From positions 1,519,501 to 1,583,500 of the forward strand of contig NW_026251387.1 of the NCBI RefSeq assembly GCF_025118155.1: a stretch of 64,000 bases of DNA, given 5' to 3'. Origin of the DNA: Cokeromyces recurvatus (lineage: Eukaryota > Mucoromycota > Mucoromycetes > Mucorales > Mucoraceae). Below are positions 39,413 to 51,262 of this stretch, piece by piece (position 1 is the stretch's first letter; the number at the start of each line of letters is the position of its first letter). The notes beneath the pieces are model-generated. The model saw only the letters and a list, made by a program, of their open reading frames with translations, ran no database searches and had not been told where the DNA came from. The position numbers were made by a program, and so were the translations under genes.

Positions 39413-41655
39413 TCATTCTTCTTCTTTATCTTCTGTATATATCGAATGGGATGGCATAATAAGATTTTTATCCTTAAATATACCTTCTAATGCATCTATC
39501 CAAGCCTTTCTTTTATTTATTGTATGTATCGCATTTTCTGACAAGACTATTTTCGAAGAAGAAATATTCTTTCTTTTCTTGGATTTTTGCGTCCTCTAAA
39601 ATAAGCATATTTGTTAGCTTTTTTTTTTCTTTTTTAATAGGAAAAAAAAAAAGTTCTCCGTTATTTACAAATCTTTTCAAGTAACATTGCTCTACTTGTG
39701 AATCTAAATTATCTAATACATGTCTATATTGTTCATATTGAAGCTGATTATCGACCACGTTTAATAATCTTTTTTTCGAAATTCATTCACTGCAAATTGT
39801 TCCTTTAACTCTTTTATAGTTGATCTTAATTCTACACAAATTTCATCATCTTCTTTTGAATCCCAATCCACCTATTATATGTATAATGTATAAATAAATC
39901 TTTCTCTTTTTTTTTTTTTTTATTCTTATATATTCTAATTACATCATCTTCACCAAACAATCCAACATAACGTAATTCTCTTTTCAAGTTTTCTTCAAAC
40001 TTAACAACATCTTCTGATGGCGTTGCATATAATTGACTATTTTTATAGTTTTTTTCCATAGTTAAATCAGACTCATGCTCATCATAATCATTAATCTCAT
40101 CTTCCAAGTCAGTAATTTCTTCATCATGACAAGGCTCTGTTACTAAACTACTCAACAAACGTTCTGTAAGCTGTCCACAACTTATATTTTCACAAAATAA
40201 ATGCTCCTTTACGAACGACTGATCCAATCCAAGGTATTTATGCTTTAATGCAGAACGATTGCCGAGTCGGGTTGGATTTATCAGTGTTGATACTGATTCA
40301 TTCTCTGACCAGACATCTGCATAATGTCGACCTAAAGGTGGTATCTTGTAAAATTGTTCGTCTTCTTCACTTGCTAATAAAAACTGTCGATCCTCTTCTG
40401 CTAATGGACGAAAATGGGGATCAAGGCTTGACCAAAAAGTTAAGATGGGAATCTGATCTTTTGGTTTTACACGAACGAAATCAATTTCTTGATGAGTAGC
40501 TGCAGTTGATCGTTGTTTTAAGCTATTTTGTTCGACAACCGACTTTTTCTTTTTCGTATGTGAATTCTATGAACATGGTTAAAGATTTTTTTTTTTCTTT
40601 TTTAAATGAATAATAATAATTTATCAAACGAATTTACCTGACCTGTTTTTGAATGTATTTTTGTTGAAGTCGTTGCTGCTGCTGTATCCTCTGTTTTCTT
40701 AGCTTTTGTTACTGCATAAGGTGGCATGTCTATTGTATATATATTTATATATATATATAAAAAAAAGAAAAGGAATTAATTCAACATGTATGCAAATTAC
40801 ATTTTTATATTACTTTTTGTTTTTTGGATTCCTCCATTACTGTCTTCGTCTCTTCTTCTTTTTCTTCGTAGAACTTCTAATGCACTAAAAAGAAAAACAA
40901 GTTAAATACATGAAACATATATATAAAATAGAAAACTTACAGCTGTCTTTCCATCTGACCTTTGTTATGAGAATGTAACGTGTTAGAAGATTCATCTAGA
41001 AAAGAATAGATGCATATTTATAATAAAGTCAATGTAATATCCAAAAAAAAAAAAAAACTAAACTAAACTAAACATATACACCCCCTTTTTTTTCTTTTTT
41101 TTTTAAGAAAATAAAATAAAATAAAATACCTATAGTTTCTTTCTTGACAAGCATCTTATCCAGTGTTGCAGGAAGTTTACTTTTCCCTACTTTTTTTGAT
41201 GATTGGTTCTGTTTATCTAATTGTTCTTGCTCATCTTCATCTTTATATGAACAAATTTATAGAGAGAACATAAAATAAGTCATATAATCGTGTTGAATAA
41301 ATATATACATGTATATGTATATATATATATGCCATGTTTGTATTGCTAAATTCATATTTATTTATATTATATGTTTACTTGACTCTTTCATTTTTACATT
41401 CTTTCTAATAAAAGAAAGATCTCGTTGCAAATGTCGAATCCTTCTTTCTGATAAGGGAAGTAAAGACTCTACATCAGCTTTCATTTTTAAAAGATCACTT
41501 GTTTCTGGTATTGAACCCAGTGTTGATGCTACACTTGTTGATTTCTTGAACTGTCGATAATGAAGTGCAGTTGTAGTTGATACTGGAACTGGTATTGTAT
41601 ATCTATATCGTGTTGTTAATTCCGAGTTCTTTTCATATAAAGAGATGGAGGACAT
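39413..41655 (-). CDS. NGG1: SAGA subunit ADA3/NGG1 (frame broken by one base)
   Basis: Exons 41655-41379, 41240-41130, 40995-40941, 40884-40814, 40729-40638, 40566-39943, 39871-39669 and 39595-39413. The protein shows the Ada3 marks: PPLGRHYADVWSEN in the middle, and a C-terminal HAT-subunit domain with LTERLLSSLV, LKRELRYVGLFGED, DWDSKEDDEICVELRS and LDSQVEQCYLKR. A last basic exon contains KRKAWIDALEG and ends DK-EEE. Ada3 links Gcn5 and Ada2 in SAGA/ADA histone acetyltransferase. The exon chain is one base short. In exon 7 the A7 run (39770-39776) must be A8 to keep FRKKRLLNVV in frame; as written it runs to a stop. I take this as a sequence error rather than a dead gene, since all else is intact (about 538 residues). 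Confidence 0.88.
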
Positions 41656-41837
41656 TTTGTAATAATAATATTTTTTTTTTTAAACCAAAAAACCAAATTA
41701 AAGTTGTTGGCTATTTTCTAAAAGATTGAATTTGATTGGGCTAAATAATTACATTTGCAAGCAACTTTTTTTTTTTCTCTCTCTCTCTTTTATTTTATTT
41801 TTTATTTCATTTTCCAACAATTAGGAAAATTAACATA
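41656..41837. promoter_or_regulatory. Short bidirectional promoter
   Basis: Only 182 bp separate the divergent start codons of ADA3 and the PRKRIP1 homologue, so they probably share control elements. A T/CT-rich stretch (41764-41790) lies on the PRKRIP1 side. Confidence 0.55.
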
Positions 41838-42494
41838 ATGTCAAGCGCAGCAGCTCAAAATGAAAAGACAGAGTCATTACCAAAAAGGAATAGACATAAT
41901 CTAACTCCTTTAGAAGAACAACAAGAGAGATTAAACAAGTTGTTTGAAAAGATCGACAAGCCTGTTCACATTCCTGAAAGACAACAACCCAGAACTGCTC
42001 TTCCACCTCCTAAAGATTTCGTACGCAATGTATCAGGTAAATTTGAATGATAATCGGTAAAAAAAAAGTGACGAAAAGAATGCAGTGTCACTTACTTGTA
42101 TATACATTTCTAGGTTCAAGTGCCGGTGCTGGTAGTGGTGATTTCCATGTTTATAGAGCACAAAGAAGACGTGAATTTACTCGAATAAAGCTCATGGAAG
42201 ATGAAGAAAGAAAAGTAAGTATAAGGATCTAATATAAAATAAAGAAGCTTTTAATTAAAAACCAAAAAAAAGGAAAGAGAAGATAGAGAGTATAGTGAAA
42301 GATTAAGGCGACTTCGAGAGGAAGATGAGGAACGTACAGCAAAGAAAAGAGCAAAGCGTCAAAGACGTAATAAGAATAAAAAATCATCAAAAAAGAGGAG
42401 AATAAAGAAGAACAAGAGAAAAAAGATGATAAAAATGAAGAAGCCGATGATACGGATTAATAACGATATTATTATTTTTAGAACATTAACATAA
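41838..42494 (+). CDS. PRKRIP1: PRKRIP1-like nuclear/spliceosomal protein
   Basis: Exons 41838-42036, 42114-42214 and 42273-42494 give 173 residues as read. The core matches PRKRIP1: DKPVHIPERQQ, PPPKDFVRNVSGSSAGAGSG and DFHVYRAQRRREFTRIKLM, then a long charged helix. Human PRKRIP1 is found in late spliceosome complexes. The C-terminus is doubtful. The annotated frame gives a basic tail (KKSSKKRRIKKNKRKK) ending at 42494. If the A6 run at 42378-42383 were one base longer, the frame would give an acidic Glu/Asp-rich tail ending DDTD at 42460, which fits the acidic end of the human protein better. Confidence 0.85.
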
Positions 42495-42614
42495 AGAAAA
42501 AAAAAAGGGGGGCATAAAAAGTGTACATAATAATAAAGAGGAATTAATAATATTAACATATCAGAATGAGTGTAAAGGGGTATCATGAGTAGTGAATTTC
42601 TATAGGCTATTTAT

Positions 42615-45272
42615 TTAATAAGTTTTATCCAATTTGTCCATCCAGTTTTCTGGTATAATAGGAATTAACGCGATATTTGAGTTTGATAACTGTGTTGTAG
42701 TAGGGACAAAAAAGGGCAACAAGAATCTAGAGTCTTTTGTTTCATTCATGTTTTCTTTATTATTATCGCCTTCTTCTTCATTGATGGTGGTGGTTGTTGT
42801 TACGTTTGTTTCTATTTTGTTATACCTTTCGAATAATGACAATAAAGATCTTCTTTTAGTGCTTGTTTGATCTTGACCCTTCGGTTGTGAAATAAGCTTC
42901 GTCTCATTCACCATTTGATTTACAAGTGTCTCAATCTCTTCAGGTAATCTTGGTTCTTGTGTTTCATAACGATAATTTGTTACACATCGTCTAATTTGCA
43001 ATGGATTCATGGTTTCAAACATAGCCACAGTAGACTTGAAGATATCAGGGGTAGTTAATTGAGAGAGACATTGTAATAATTGGACCAATTGTATAGAGGG
43101 AGTCAGGTATGAAATCAGAAGATGGACAGGTAATTGTGAATGCTGCTGTTGATGTATCCATTCCTCAAGGATAGATAAATTCATTCGAATTTGAATAGCC
43201 TTTGATCGACAAAGATATTTCTTGTTTGCCAAGATTTGATTGAAGAGTTCACAGGACAAGAAATGAAAGAACTGAGTTAAAGCTTGAATGATGATAGTTG
43301 AATGAACCTCATAGGATTGAAGTACATGATGGATAGAGGAAAGAAGATGGGTGATGGATTTAGGTGATCTCTTCTTTAGTTGTGATAATGATTCTTTCAT
43401 ACAGCAGGACCTCTTCTCTTCCATCATGGATTCTCGATGGCTATCGTTCTTCCTTTTAGAGAAGAATCGTTGCCAAATATCATCATCTGCAAAATCAATA
43501 CTTTCCATTCCTGAGATTAGGTCATATTCTAACATGGCTGGTTGTAAAATGGGCATGATTTGTCTTTCAACAACATTTACGATATATGTGTAGGTTTCTG
43601 ATATCAATTCCGATAAACAAAGTTGATGCTCTGCTGTAGCTACGACGAGTTCAATGTCTTTCTTAAGATAATATAATAGTCGAGTCATGTTAGATAGCCA
43701 AAAAGATAAAACATGAATATCTCTTCTATTATTCTAATTCATCAATAGAGGTGTTGTGTATGATTAGTGGCATAAACAAAAGAAATAGAAAAAAAAAAGG
43801 CAATTTATGTATGTAACATAATAGCCATTTCTTCTGGGAAGAAAATAAGTATACCTTTATATTAGCATCTATTCTATCTATTGCTCCTTTGATAACATCT
43901 TCAATTAGTTCAGCATTTGAAAAATAATAAGCAAATCGAGCACTCAAAAAGATCACATTAGCAGGCACAAAGATTTCTTGTGTATCACTAATAGGTAGAG
44001 TGAAAGTAGTAATAACAGAATCAAGAATGTAACAAAGATTATCTGCAGCAAAGACAAACATTTGATCCGGCATACATTTATTCCAATTGAATTCTGTTAC
44101 CATCTCTCTATGACTCTCATCCTCAATATCCTCCATCAAATGGTTTTTAACAGATATATAAGGAGATTCGATAAACATATCCTTTCCCTCTATTTCTTCA
44201 GTTGAAATGTATTTATCATCATTAGTATAATTCTGGAGGAGTCGAGAGACTGAATTATCACTGCTGTTTACTAAAGATAAGTCATTATAGGTGCTAGTTT
44301 TTGTTGATGTAGCAAAAATGTCAGCATTCACTTTATCATTCCTCTTTACAAAATCAAATACAGTTCTACCATTAGCTGATTTTGTCTGTGCTGAAGCACC
44401 ATGATCAAGTAATAATTTAATTAGTTTTTCATGATGATTGGCTGTTGCCCACATCAATGCAGTCCAACCACCTAATTTTAAAAAGGAAAAAATAAAATAA
44501 AGAAATTATGTCAAGGACTGTGCGTATAAATGTAGAAAAGGAGGGAAGGGGGGGAAGGAGGAAAGGGAAGAAGAGACCGCTCAAATTACATATAAAGAAA
44601 ATAAAAAAAGGAGTAGAAGCAAGAATATAGAATTGTTAAATGTACAAAACAATATATCTTCTCCTAGAAGTTCAGTGCTTCTCCTTCTCCTTTTTTTTCT
44701 TTCAAGATTAAAAAAAAAAAAATCTTTACTCCTTCTCTCCCTTTTACTGTTTGTAGAAAATGTAACTTACAAGAATCTTGAATATCAGTTTGTGCACCAG
44801 CGCTTAATAAAGCAGCTGCAATTTCGACTTTTCCAAAACAAGCAGCATAAATAAGTGCTGTAGTACCATTGTCTTCATCTTTGGCATCAATATCCAGTCC
44901 TAAAGAGGTAAGTTTACTTAAGAATTCTTCTACTCTTTCTTGGTTGCCACTTGAAACAGATTGTAAAAATAATTTCGTGATTCTCCTTTGTTGAGTATCA
45001 TTCGTGACAACCATTGAAAGATCGGTATCCAAATAGTCATTATCTTCAATATCATCAAAGCAATTAGTGTTAAGATCACTTACTAAACTGGATTGAGTGG
45101 TTGTGTCAGAGAGAAAACTGATACGTTTGTCTCCAAGGAATTCCGAAAGTTGCTTATAATTCTCGGTCAATCGTTGAGATATTTCATCGTATGTCATATT
45201 TTCGTACTCTTTTTGAATCATTTCTTGATCATTCTGTTGCTCATTCATAATTATTAAGTTGTTAGTTAACAT
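42615..45272 (-). CDS. Ankyrin-repeat protein with DIL (dilute) domain
   Basis: Exons 45272-44771, 44471-43855 and 43733-42615 encode 745 residues. The N-terminal 120 residues are acidic and Ser-rich. Two or three ankyrin repeats follow (NGTTALIYAACFGKVEIAAA, then GGWTALMWATANHHEKLIKL and LLLDHGAS). The C-terminal half is a DIL domain like the cargo-binding tail of class V myosins: VLSFWLSNMTRLLYYLKKD, LLSSIHHVLQSYEV and IRMNLSILEEWIHQ. A low-complexity end finishes the protein. Ankyrin-DIL proteins without a motor are known in fungi; a role as a trafficking adaptor is inferred. A second in-frame Met lies at 45248. Confidence 0.82.
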
Positions 45273-46687
45273 TATACTGTCTGTCTTTCTCTTTTTTTTT
45301 GCTTTGTTCGTTAATATTCGTAAAGTGAATAGTAGAATAAAGAAAACAAAAAGATATAATAGATGAAAGAGAAGGAAGGAAGGGGGAGGAGTTATCAAAT
45401 ATGTTCAAAGAAAAAAAAAAAGGGCATAATAACAAATGATTGGATATCTGAGATTAATTATATCGTTCTTTAAAAAAAAAAAAAAAGAAAATGCCATGTG
45501 TTTCGTGTCGTTGTCAATGAAGAAGAGGGAGAAACAACGTTTTGTAAATTATTAATGGTAGATCAATCATATGATAAAATTCTTTAAATAATATGAATCT
45601 AAGTGCACATGCACGTTTTATACAATTTATATTAAATTTCCCAGTTATTAATTTTTTTTTTTTTTTTTTTTTACTTGACTTTAGAAACCAACTTGATAAT
45701 AGATTCCTCTTTTAGACTACAACAGACCATTAATTCGTTGTATTATTTTTGAATATGTGAGACTAAGGATTCAAAAGGTAAAATATGTCATTGTATAATA
45801 TTAAATAGCGTACCATTTACTTAAAAAAAGATACAGGTTTTGTCTTGGGGGTTATAAAGCTGTTCAATTTACTTTGATAAAAAGCAAAGAGTATTCGTTG
45901 GTTGCTTTTATTATAGCAAAAGAAAGTAAAATCAAAGAGATATAAAGCATGCATTTATTTATTTCTTTTTGGAGACATTGGTTAGATATTCTTTTTGATC
46001 AAGTAAATACACATGTAGTGTTAGACTATTTAGTCAATACTAAAAGAGAGACTTCAATTTGATAAAATAATTTAATGGCTTATTTATTCAAATAATTAAA
46101 ATTCCTTTTAGAAGACGAGACTTTAACATAATGAAAGCCTCATATTGACAAGTTCATTGCCTTAGTTCAGGATAGATATAATATAATAAATACCTAAGGC
46201 AATACTCTAGTTTATATACATGAATGATGAGGTTCATGAATTCGGTATTAATGCTATCAAAAGCCTTGACTAGGAACTAAGTTTTCCATTAATGACCTAT
46301 TAAACTTCTTATCAGGTAAAATGTTTATCCATTATATAATAGTATACTTCCAAATGATGCAGTACTTTTAATTACCAATTTCTGTTAATGAATCCTTTTC
46401 GTCTTTATTACTCAAAATAATTGATTATTACAGGCAGAAGCCACTACTAAGATATCCTAGTCCTATTTTTATCAAAATAATAATAATAGAAAAAAAAAAA
46501 AAAAGAATCACGCTTTCTCTTTCTGAAAAAAAAAAAGAAAAAGTTACCATGCACTTTTTGAATTATTTAATCGTACCACCACGAAAAAACATATTATTTT
46601 TTTTTCTTTTTCTTTAAAACTTTTTTCCCCCTTTTTTTTTATATTCATTTCTTTATCCTTTAAAAAAAAAAAAATAATATTTTATCC
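45273..46687. promoter_or_regulatory. Head-to-head intergenic region of two ankyrin genes
   Basis: About 1.4 kb, the longest gene-free stretch outside the transposon area. It contains a T tract (about 45650-45672), a 9-bp inverted repeat (46157-46165 and 46194-46202) and A and T runs close to the plus-strand start. I find no tRNA or ORF. Confidence 0.5.
46157..46202. repeat. Inverted repeat with 28-nt loop
   Basis: TTGCCTTAG and CTAAGGCAA are perfect reverse complements, 28 nt apart, in the middle of the 1.4-kb spacer. They could form a hairpin in RNA or be a chance palindrome. Confidence 0.5.
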
Positions 46688-47447
46688 ATGTCATCTGTAA
46701 TTGATTTTTGTACTCCGGCAGTTCCTGGAGAGGTTCATAAATATTATGGATATTCACATAACAACTATATCAAGTTACCACATCTTATTTTGCCTTCAGT
46801 AAATAATGTAAAAGAAAATACGAAAAAGAAGACATTGCCTAGTTATAAATCATCCAAAGAGCAAAAGACATTAAGATCTGTCGCGTTATCTGGTAACTTG
46901 TCACTACTAAAACAATTTTTACAAATGGTTTCGGATCCTATAAAAGCTGTAAATGAACCTTTCCCTTCTACTGGATTAACATGTTTACATTTTGCTGCTT
47001 CAAGAGGACATTTAAACATTGTTCAATGCCTTGTAGAAGAATATTTGATTGATCCTGATTCAACAGATAAAGAAGGAGAGGTAAAGTGTATATAAAGCTG
47101 GATTTATTTTTTATGCTAAGCTTTCTTTCCCTATCTCTCTCTCTCCACACTTTTTTTTTTCTTAGACGGCTTTATTGAAAGCAGCCTACCATGGACATTA
47201 TCATGTAATAGAATATTTACTAGATCATCATGCAAATATAAATCAAAAGGATAAAGATGGCTGGACTGCTCTTCATAATGCTTGTTCAAAAGGTTATTTT
47301 AGAATTGTAAGATTATTAGTTGAAAGAAAAGCAAAAGTAGATGTGAAAAGTAAAATGGGTCATACTCCATTAAGTAAAGTAGACTTACCTTACATATTAT
47401 ATATCTTTTTTGGTTTTACCCCTCAGCACCTTACCCTTACCCTTTCC

Positions 47448-47479
<32 letters not shown>

Positions 47480-48430
47480 GGGAAAGAGGATCTAACTTAT
47501 TTTTCATATCGTAGTTAATGCTGCTTCAAAAGGACATATGTCAATTGTAGAATATCTTCTAGATGAAGGACATGCAAATCCTCTTATAAAAAACAAATTT
47601 GGTGAAGCAGCTTATGATGTGAGTGCAGCTGCTGGTGAATCTTATATTTGTGAAATGCTTGAAAAAGCAGGTCGTAAATGGTGGCACTTGAAACATACAG
47701 AAGGTATAATCAGATATAACTATATACGTATATATATATATATATTGATGAATCCATTTATTTTAGGTATGTTGAATCCAAAGAACAAACGTGCTTCTAT
47801 GTTTGGTGCTATTTATGATCTATTAGAATATCATGTGACAGTGATTGTGACTTTACATGAAAATCAACGATGCTCTAGTTCTTTACTCTCAGGACTTTCA
47901 CGTCCCTACTTTAGTGAAAATTATTTAAAGAAAGAGGAGATACAAACACGAGGACCTTGGTCACTTCATCCATCTGGGATACCCTCTTCTAAAGAATTAG
48001 TGACGCTACCACGACTTTTTAATTCGAATACCAATCCATATTATCATGACACGAACCAGCAACAACTCACTTCAGATTGGTTTTGGTTAACAGACTGGCA
48101 AATTGATTATAGTGATCCTAGAGTGGACCCTACATCAGGATGGCAGTACGCAAAATCGTTTTCAGATACAGATGATCGTTGGACACCTGTGGCACCTACA
48201 AGTGGTTATAATTGGGTCAGAAGAAGACGATGGGTTCGTGTAATGAAGAGAAGAATGGATTTGACAAAGGGGAGTCATCGTGGAGAGAATGAACTAATGA
48301 TGATGATGATGAAGGTTACAAAAGATATAGAGGATGAACAACAGGAAAATACTAATACGACACATAATAATAATCATGGTTGTAACAGTATCGGTCACAG
48401 TCATAGTCATAGTCATAGAAGCATTAGCAG

Positions 48431-48475
<45 letters not shown>

Positions 48476-49127
48476 CAGTAGTAATAGTAGCAGCAGCAGT
48501 AGCAGTAGTAATAGTAGTAGTAGCAGTAGTCATATTAATATGAAAGAGGATTATCTTCATACTGATCCTATTTATACATTAAAAGGAAATGGACACATGG
48601 TTCAGAAAACAACTAATATAGAAGGAATTGAAAGAACTGAAGATCATACAAAGGATTTGCATGCAAATGAAGTCATATTCATCAGCAAAAGGGGGCATTT
48701 ACAGCAACAGATAAACCTATTACAGAATGAACCTATTAATCATCATAGTAACCCATGGTCAGCACTCACGTCAGCATCTTCTTTAAACACATCTGCTACA
48801 CCAGACTCTGATCTCTTTATTGAGCATCAACAAAGGATACACCAGCGATTACATAGAGAGGCGGTGGTTCATTGGGAATCTGATTTAGATGCTAAATCAT
48901 GTCGTATCTGTGAAAAAAAGTTTGGACTCTTGTTAAGAAGACATCATTGCCGAAAATGTGGACTTGTATTTTGTGATAAATGTTCTTCTTGGAAAGTTTG
49001 TTTAAATCCTTCTGAAATTTTACAAGATCCTAAAGGGGCTCTAGATCCTCCAGCCATAATAGCCTCTCAACCTCAACGTGTATGTAAGAAATGCTATTAT
49101 CAACACCAAGAGTTGTTAATTCACTAA
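46688..49127 (+). CDS. Ankyrin-DysF-FYVE fusion protein
   Basis: Exons 46688-47080, 47166-47373, 47515-47703 and 47767-49127 encode 716 residues. Residues about 60-240 are four or five ankyrin repeats (TGLTCLHFAASRGHLNIVQC, DGWTALHNACSKGYFRIVRL, AASKGHMSIVEYLLDE). In the middle, DWFWLTDWQIDYSDPRVDPT and WVRRRRWVRVMKRR have the paired Trp pattern of a DysF/peroxin (Pex30, TECPR) domain. A long Ser tract coded by AGT repeats separates this from a C-terminal FYVE finger with the R-R-H-H-C-R core (LLLRRHHCRKCGLVFCDKCS). FYVE binds PI3P on endosomes. The last intron (47704-47766, 63 nt) is stop-free and in frame. Confidence 0.85.
48432..48535 (+). repeat. AGT/AGC trinucleotide repeat coding poly-Ser
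   Basis: More than 30 Ser codons, nearly all AGT or AGC, with few Asn interruptions (AAT), lie inside the ankyrin-DysF-FYVE gene between the DysF and FYVE parts. The length is likely to vary between strains. Confidence 0.9.
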
Positions 49128-49759
49128 GAATTACAAATATTAACGAAACATTTCTACTTTCCTTACCTGTACCCTTCATTTGTACTTTATTTTACCCAAT
49201 ACCTTCATTACTTAATATATACATATATGTATGTCTACAATTTCATAAAATCAATCTATTTTCAGTTTTTACAGATATACATATATCTATTTTAATAATA
49301 TACAAATATATACATTTGTATATCTTGAATATATAAACCAAATAAATGTCTTTTATGATATATAATCATGAAGTGTCTATACGGGAGATTTATTTATTTA
49401 TTTAATTTTTTTTTAAAATAAAATGGAATACTAGTAAAACTAATCTTAATATATTAATATCAATATAATATACAAATGATAATAAAGTATCATACGTTGT
49501 GTCAATCATTACGTCCCTTTAAGGCTTTAGAAGAAAATTCAATGTATAAATACACAAACACTCACACTCCCTCAAGAAAAAAAAAAAAAAAAAGACACTT
49601 ACAATGTTTAATTTATCGAATTAAATTACATGCAAATGCAAAATTAAATATGAAATATATTAATAATAAGGAAGGGGAAGAGGTAAAATAGCCCCTTTTA
49701 TATTAAGTTATAGGAGGTTTTAAGGAGTGAAAGAGAGATAGAAAAAAAAAAAAAAGGAG
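49128..49759. other. Convergent intergenic region
   Basis: The spacer between the 3' ends of the FYVE gene and the copper transporter. It is AT-rich with short ATAC/ATAT repeats and an A run at about 49577-49594. No gene is seen. Confidence 0.5.
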
Positions 49760-50491
49760 TTAATGACACTGAATATCTCGACTTGCTTTTAATTTTCCAT
49801 GCCCAAAAATAAAATGCCCACAACCAGCACCTAATACCGTTGCAGCCATTAAATAGCCATTATAGGTCATAAATACAAGCATTAGCCAAAAACTAATGGC
49901 TACAAGTGTTGCATAAATAACTGATTTTAAAATACGATGTCTAATAGAATGTCTTTACAATAAATAACTATCAATATTCAATCATATGTTTTCTTAATTT
50001 CTTACCTTATCGTTAAAAAGCCTTTTCTTGATAAATGATTTGTATCGACTGATCCTGTATTTATAGTTGCTGCCGTTTCATAATCTTCTTCATAATGTCT
50101 TGCTACTAAAGGGCTTCTTTGATCTGTTATCTTCTTCTTATCTCCTAGTGTCCATTGCTCATCCATTGAAGCTGACCAAACACGTAAATATTCATATCCT
50201 GCAGCAATAACGAATATAACAATACATGAAATAAACAATTCAATTTCATTATGAATATGCCACCATTCAAATACAATACACACATCTTTTATTTGCCAGT
50301 TAAATAACATCTATTTAATAAAATGTTAGGGATCTATTAATTCAACGTTATATAAATACTATTTATAGATTTACACTCATAGAACACATTGCTGGCATTT
50401 CATGTCCTGGCATGTGATGATCTGGCATATGATGTCCAGGCATGTCCTTCATATCATGTCCTAACATGTTGTGTCCTTCATGTCCTTCCAT
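49760..50491 (-). CDS. CTR-family copper transporter
   Basis: Exons 50491-50375, 50310-50006 and 49952-49760 encode 204 residues. The N-terminus is a dense Met/His copper-binding segment (MEGHEGHNMLGHDMKDMPGH and MPDHHMPGHEMPAMCSM). Three transmembrane segments follow: one after WHIHNEIELFISC, one in VIYATLVAISFWLMLVFMTY, and a last one with the G-x3-G packing motif (GAGCGHFIFG). The family forms a trimer that imports Cu(I) at the plasma membrane or exports it from the vacuole. The short C-terminus ends SRDIQCH, with a Cys-x-His end resembling the metal-binding H-C-H tails of Ctr proteins. It is probably induced on copper lack, but no regulator site was identified. Confidence 0.9.
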
Positions 50492-51262
50492 GTTATGTTT
50501 ATAATAAAATGAGAGAAAAAAAAAAAAAGAAGAAAAAGGAGAAAAAATAATTAAATTATCACTTTATCTGTTTTTATTGTCAGGGAAGAAATTATAATAG
50601 CAATAAGCAAAATAAATTAGATATTGTACTAATTGAGGGAGAAGGGGCTTTCATCGTTATCTATCCATCATTACTGTAGTTGGACATCAGTTTTATTGCT
50701 TCTACTTTTTACCTAATAAACTATAACATGAAGCAGTATAATTTGAATGGTTTCTTCAATATACGATGATTTATTCTTATGCCTAGTCCTTCTTTAACAA
50801 GAATATGAACTTATTGATACATTTTTTTCTTTTTCTTTTTCTTTTTTTTTTTTTTTTTTTTTTTTTACTAACTGATACTAAACTACTAAGATACTTTACT
50901 ACTTACTAGCTTTAAAGAGCTTCCAATTACAACTAAGCTTAAAGGTATAGCGCTTGGAGTAATTAAGAAAATGATTTTCATCCAAGTCTTATTAAAAAAA
51001 AAGCTACAGCCTATCTATTTTTTATATAGTTCCTTGATCCGGCCCGGGCAAAATTTTGGGTGTATTAAATCATATCTTGAAGAACAATTAGACAAAATTT
51101 TTATTAACATATTTCTTTACATAGTGTTTATTTCTTCCTTTTTTTTTTTTCTTCTTCTCATTAAATTACATTTTATTTATATTTAACAGTAAGTCTTTCT
51201 TTATTTATCAGTTAAAAAGTGTTTATTTATTCGTTTTAAAGAAATAGTATTTCATAAATAAA
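50492..51262. promoter_or_regulatory. Divergent CTR/NUP35 intergenic region
   Basis: About 0.77 kb with a T tract near 50838-50866 and a short GC-rich island around 51037-51050 (CCGGCCCGGGC), unusual for this AT-rich DNA. No gene is seen. Confidence 0.45.

Noticed and set aside
39363..39684. Plus-strand ORFs over the ADA3 3' end
   Set aside because: They are antisense to conserved ADA3 exons and are low complexity.
48294..48560. Poly-Thr ORF antisense and Val-rich ORF in the third frame of the FYVE gene
   Set aside because: They are alternative readings of the AGT repeat and have no independent support.
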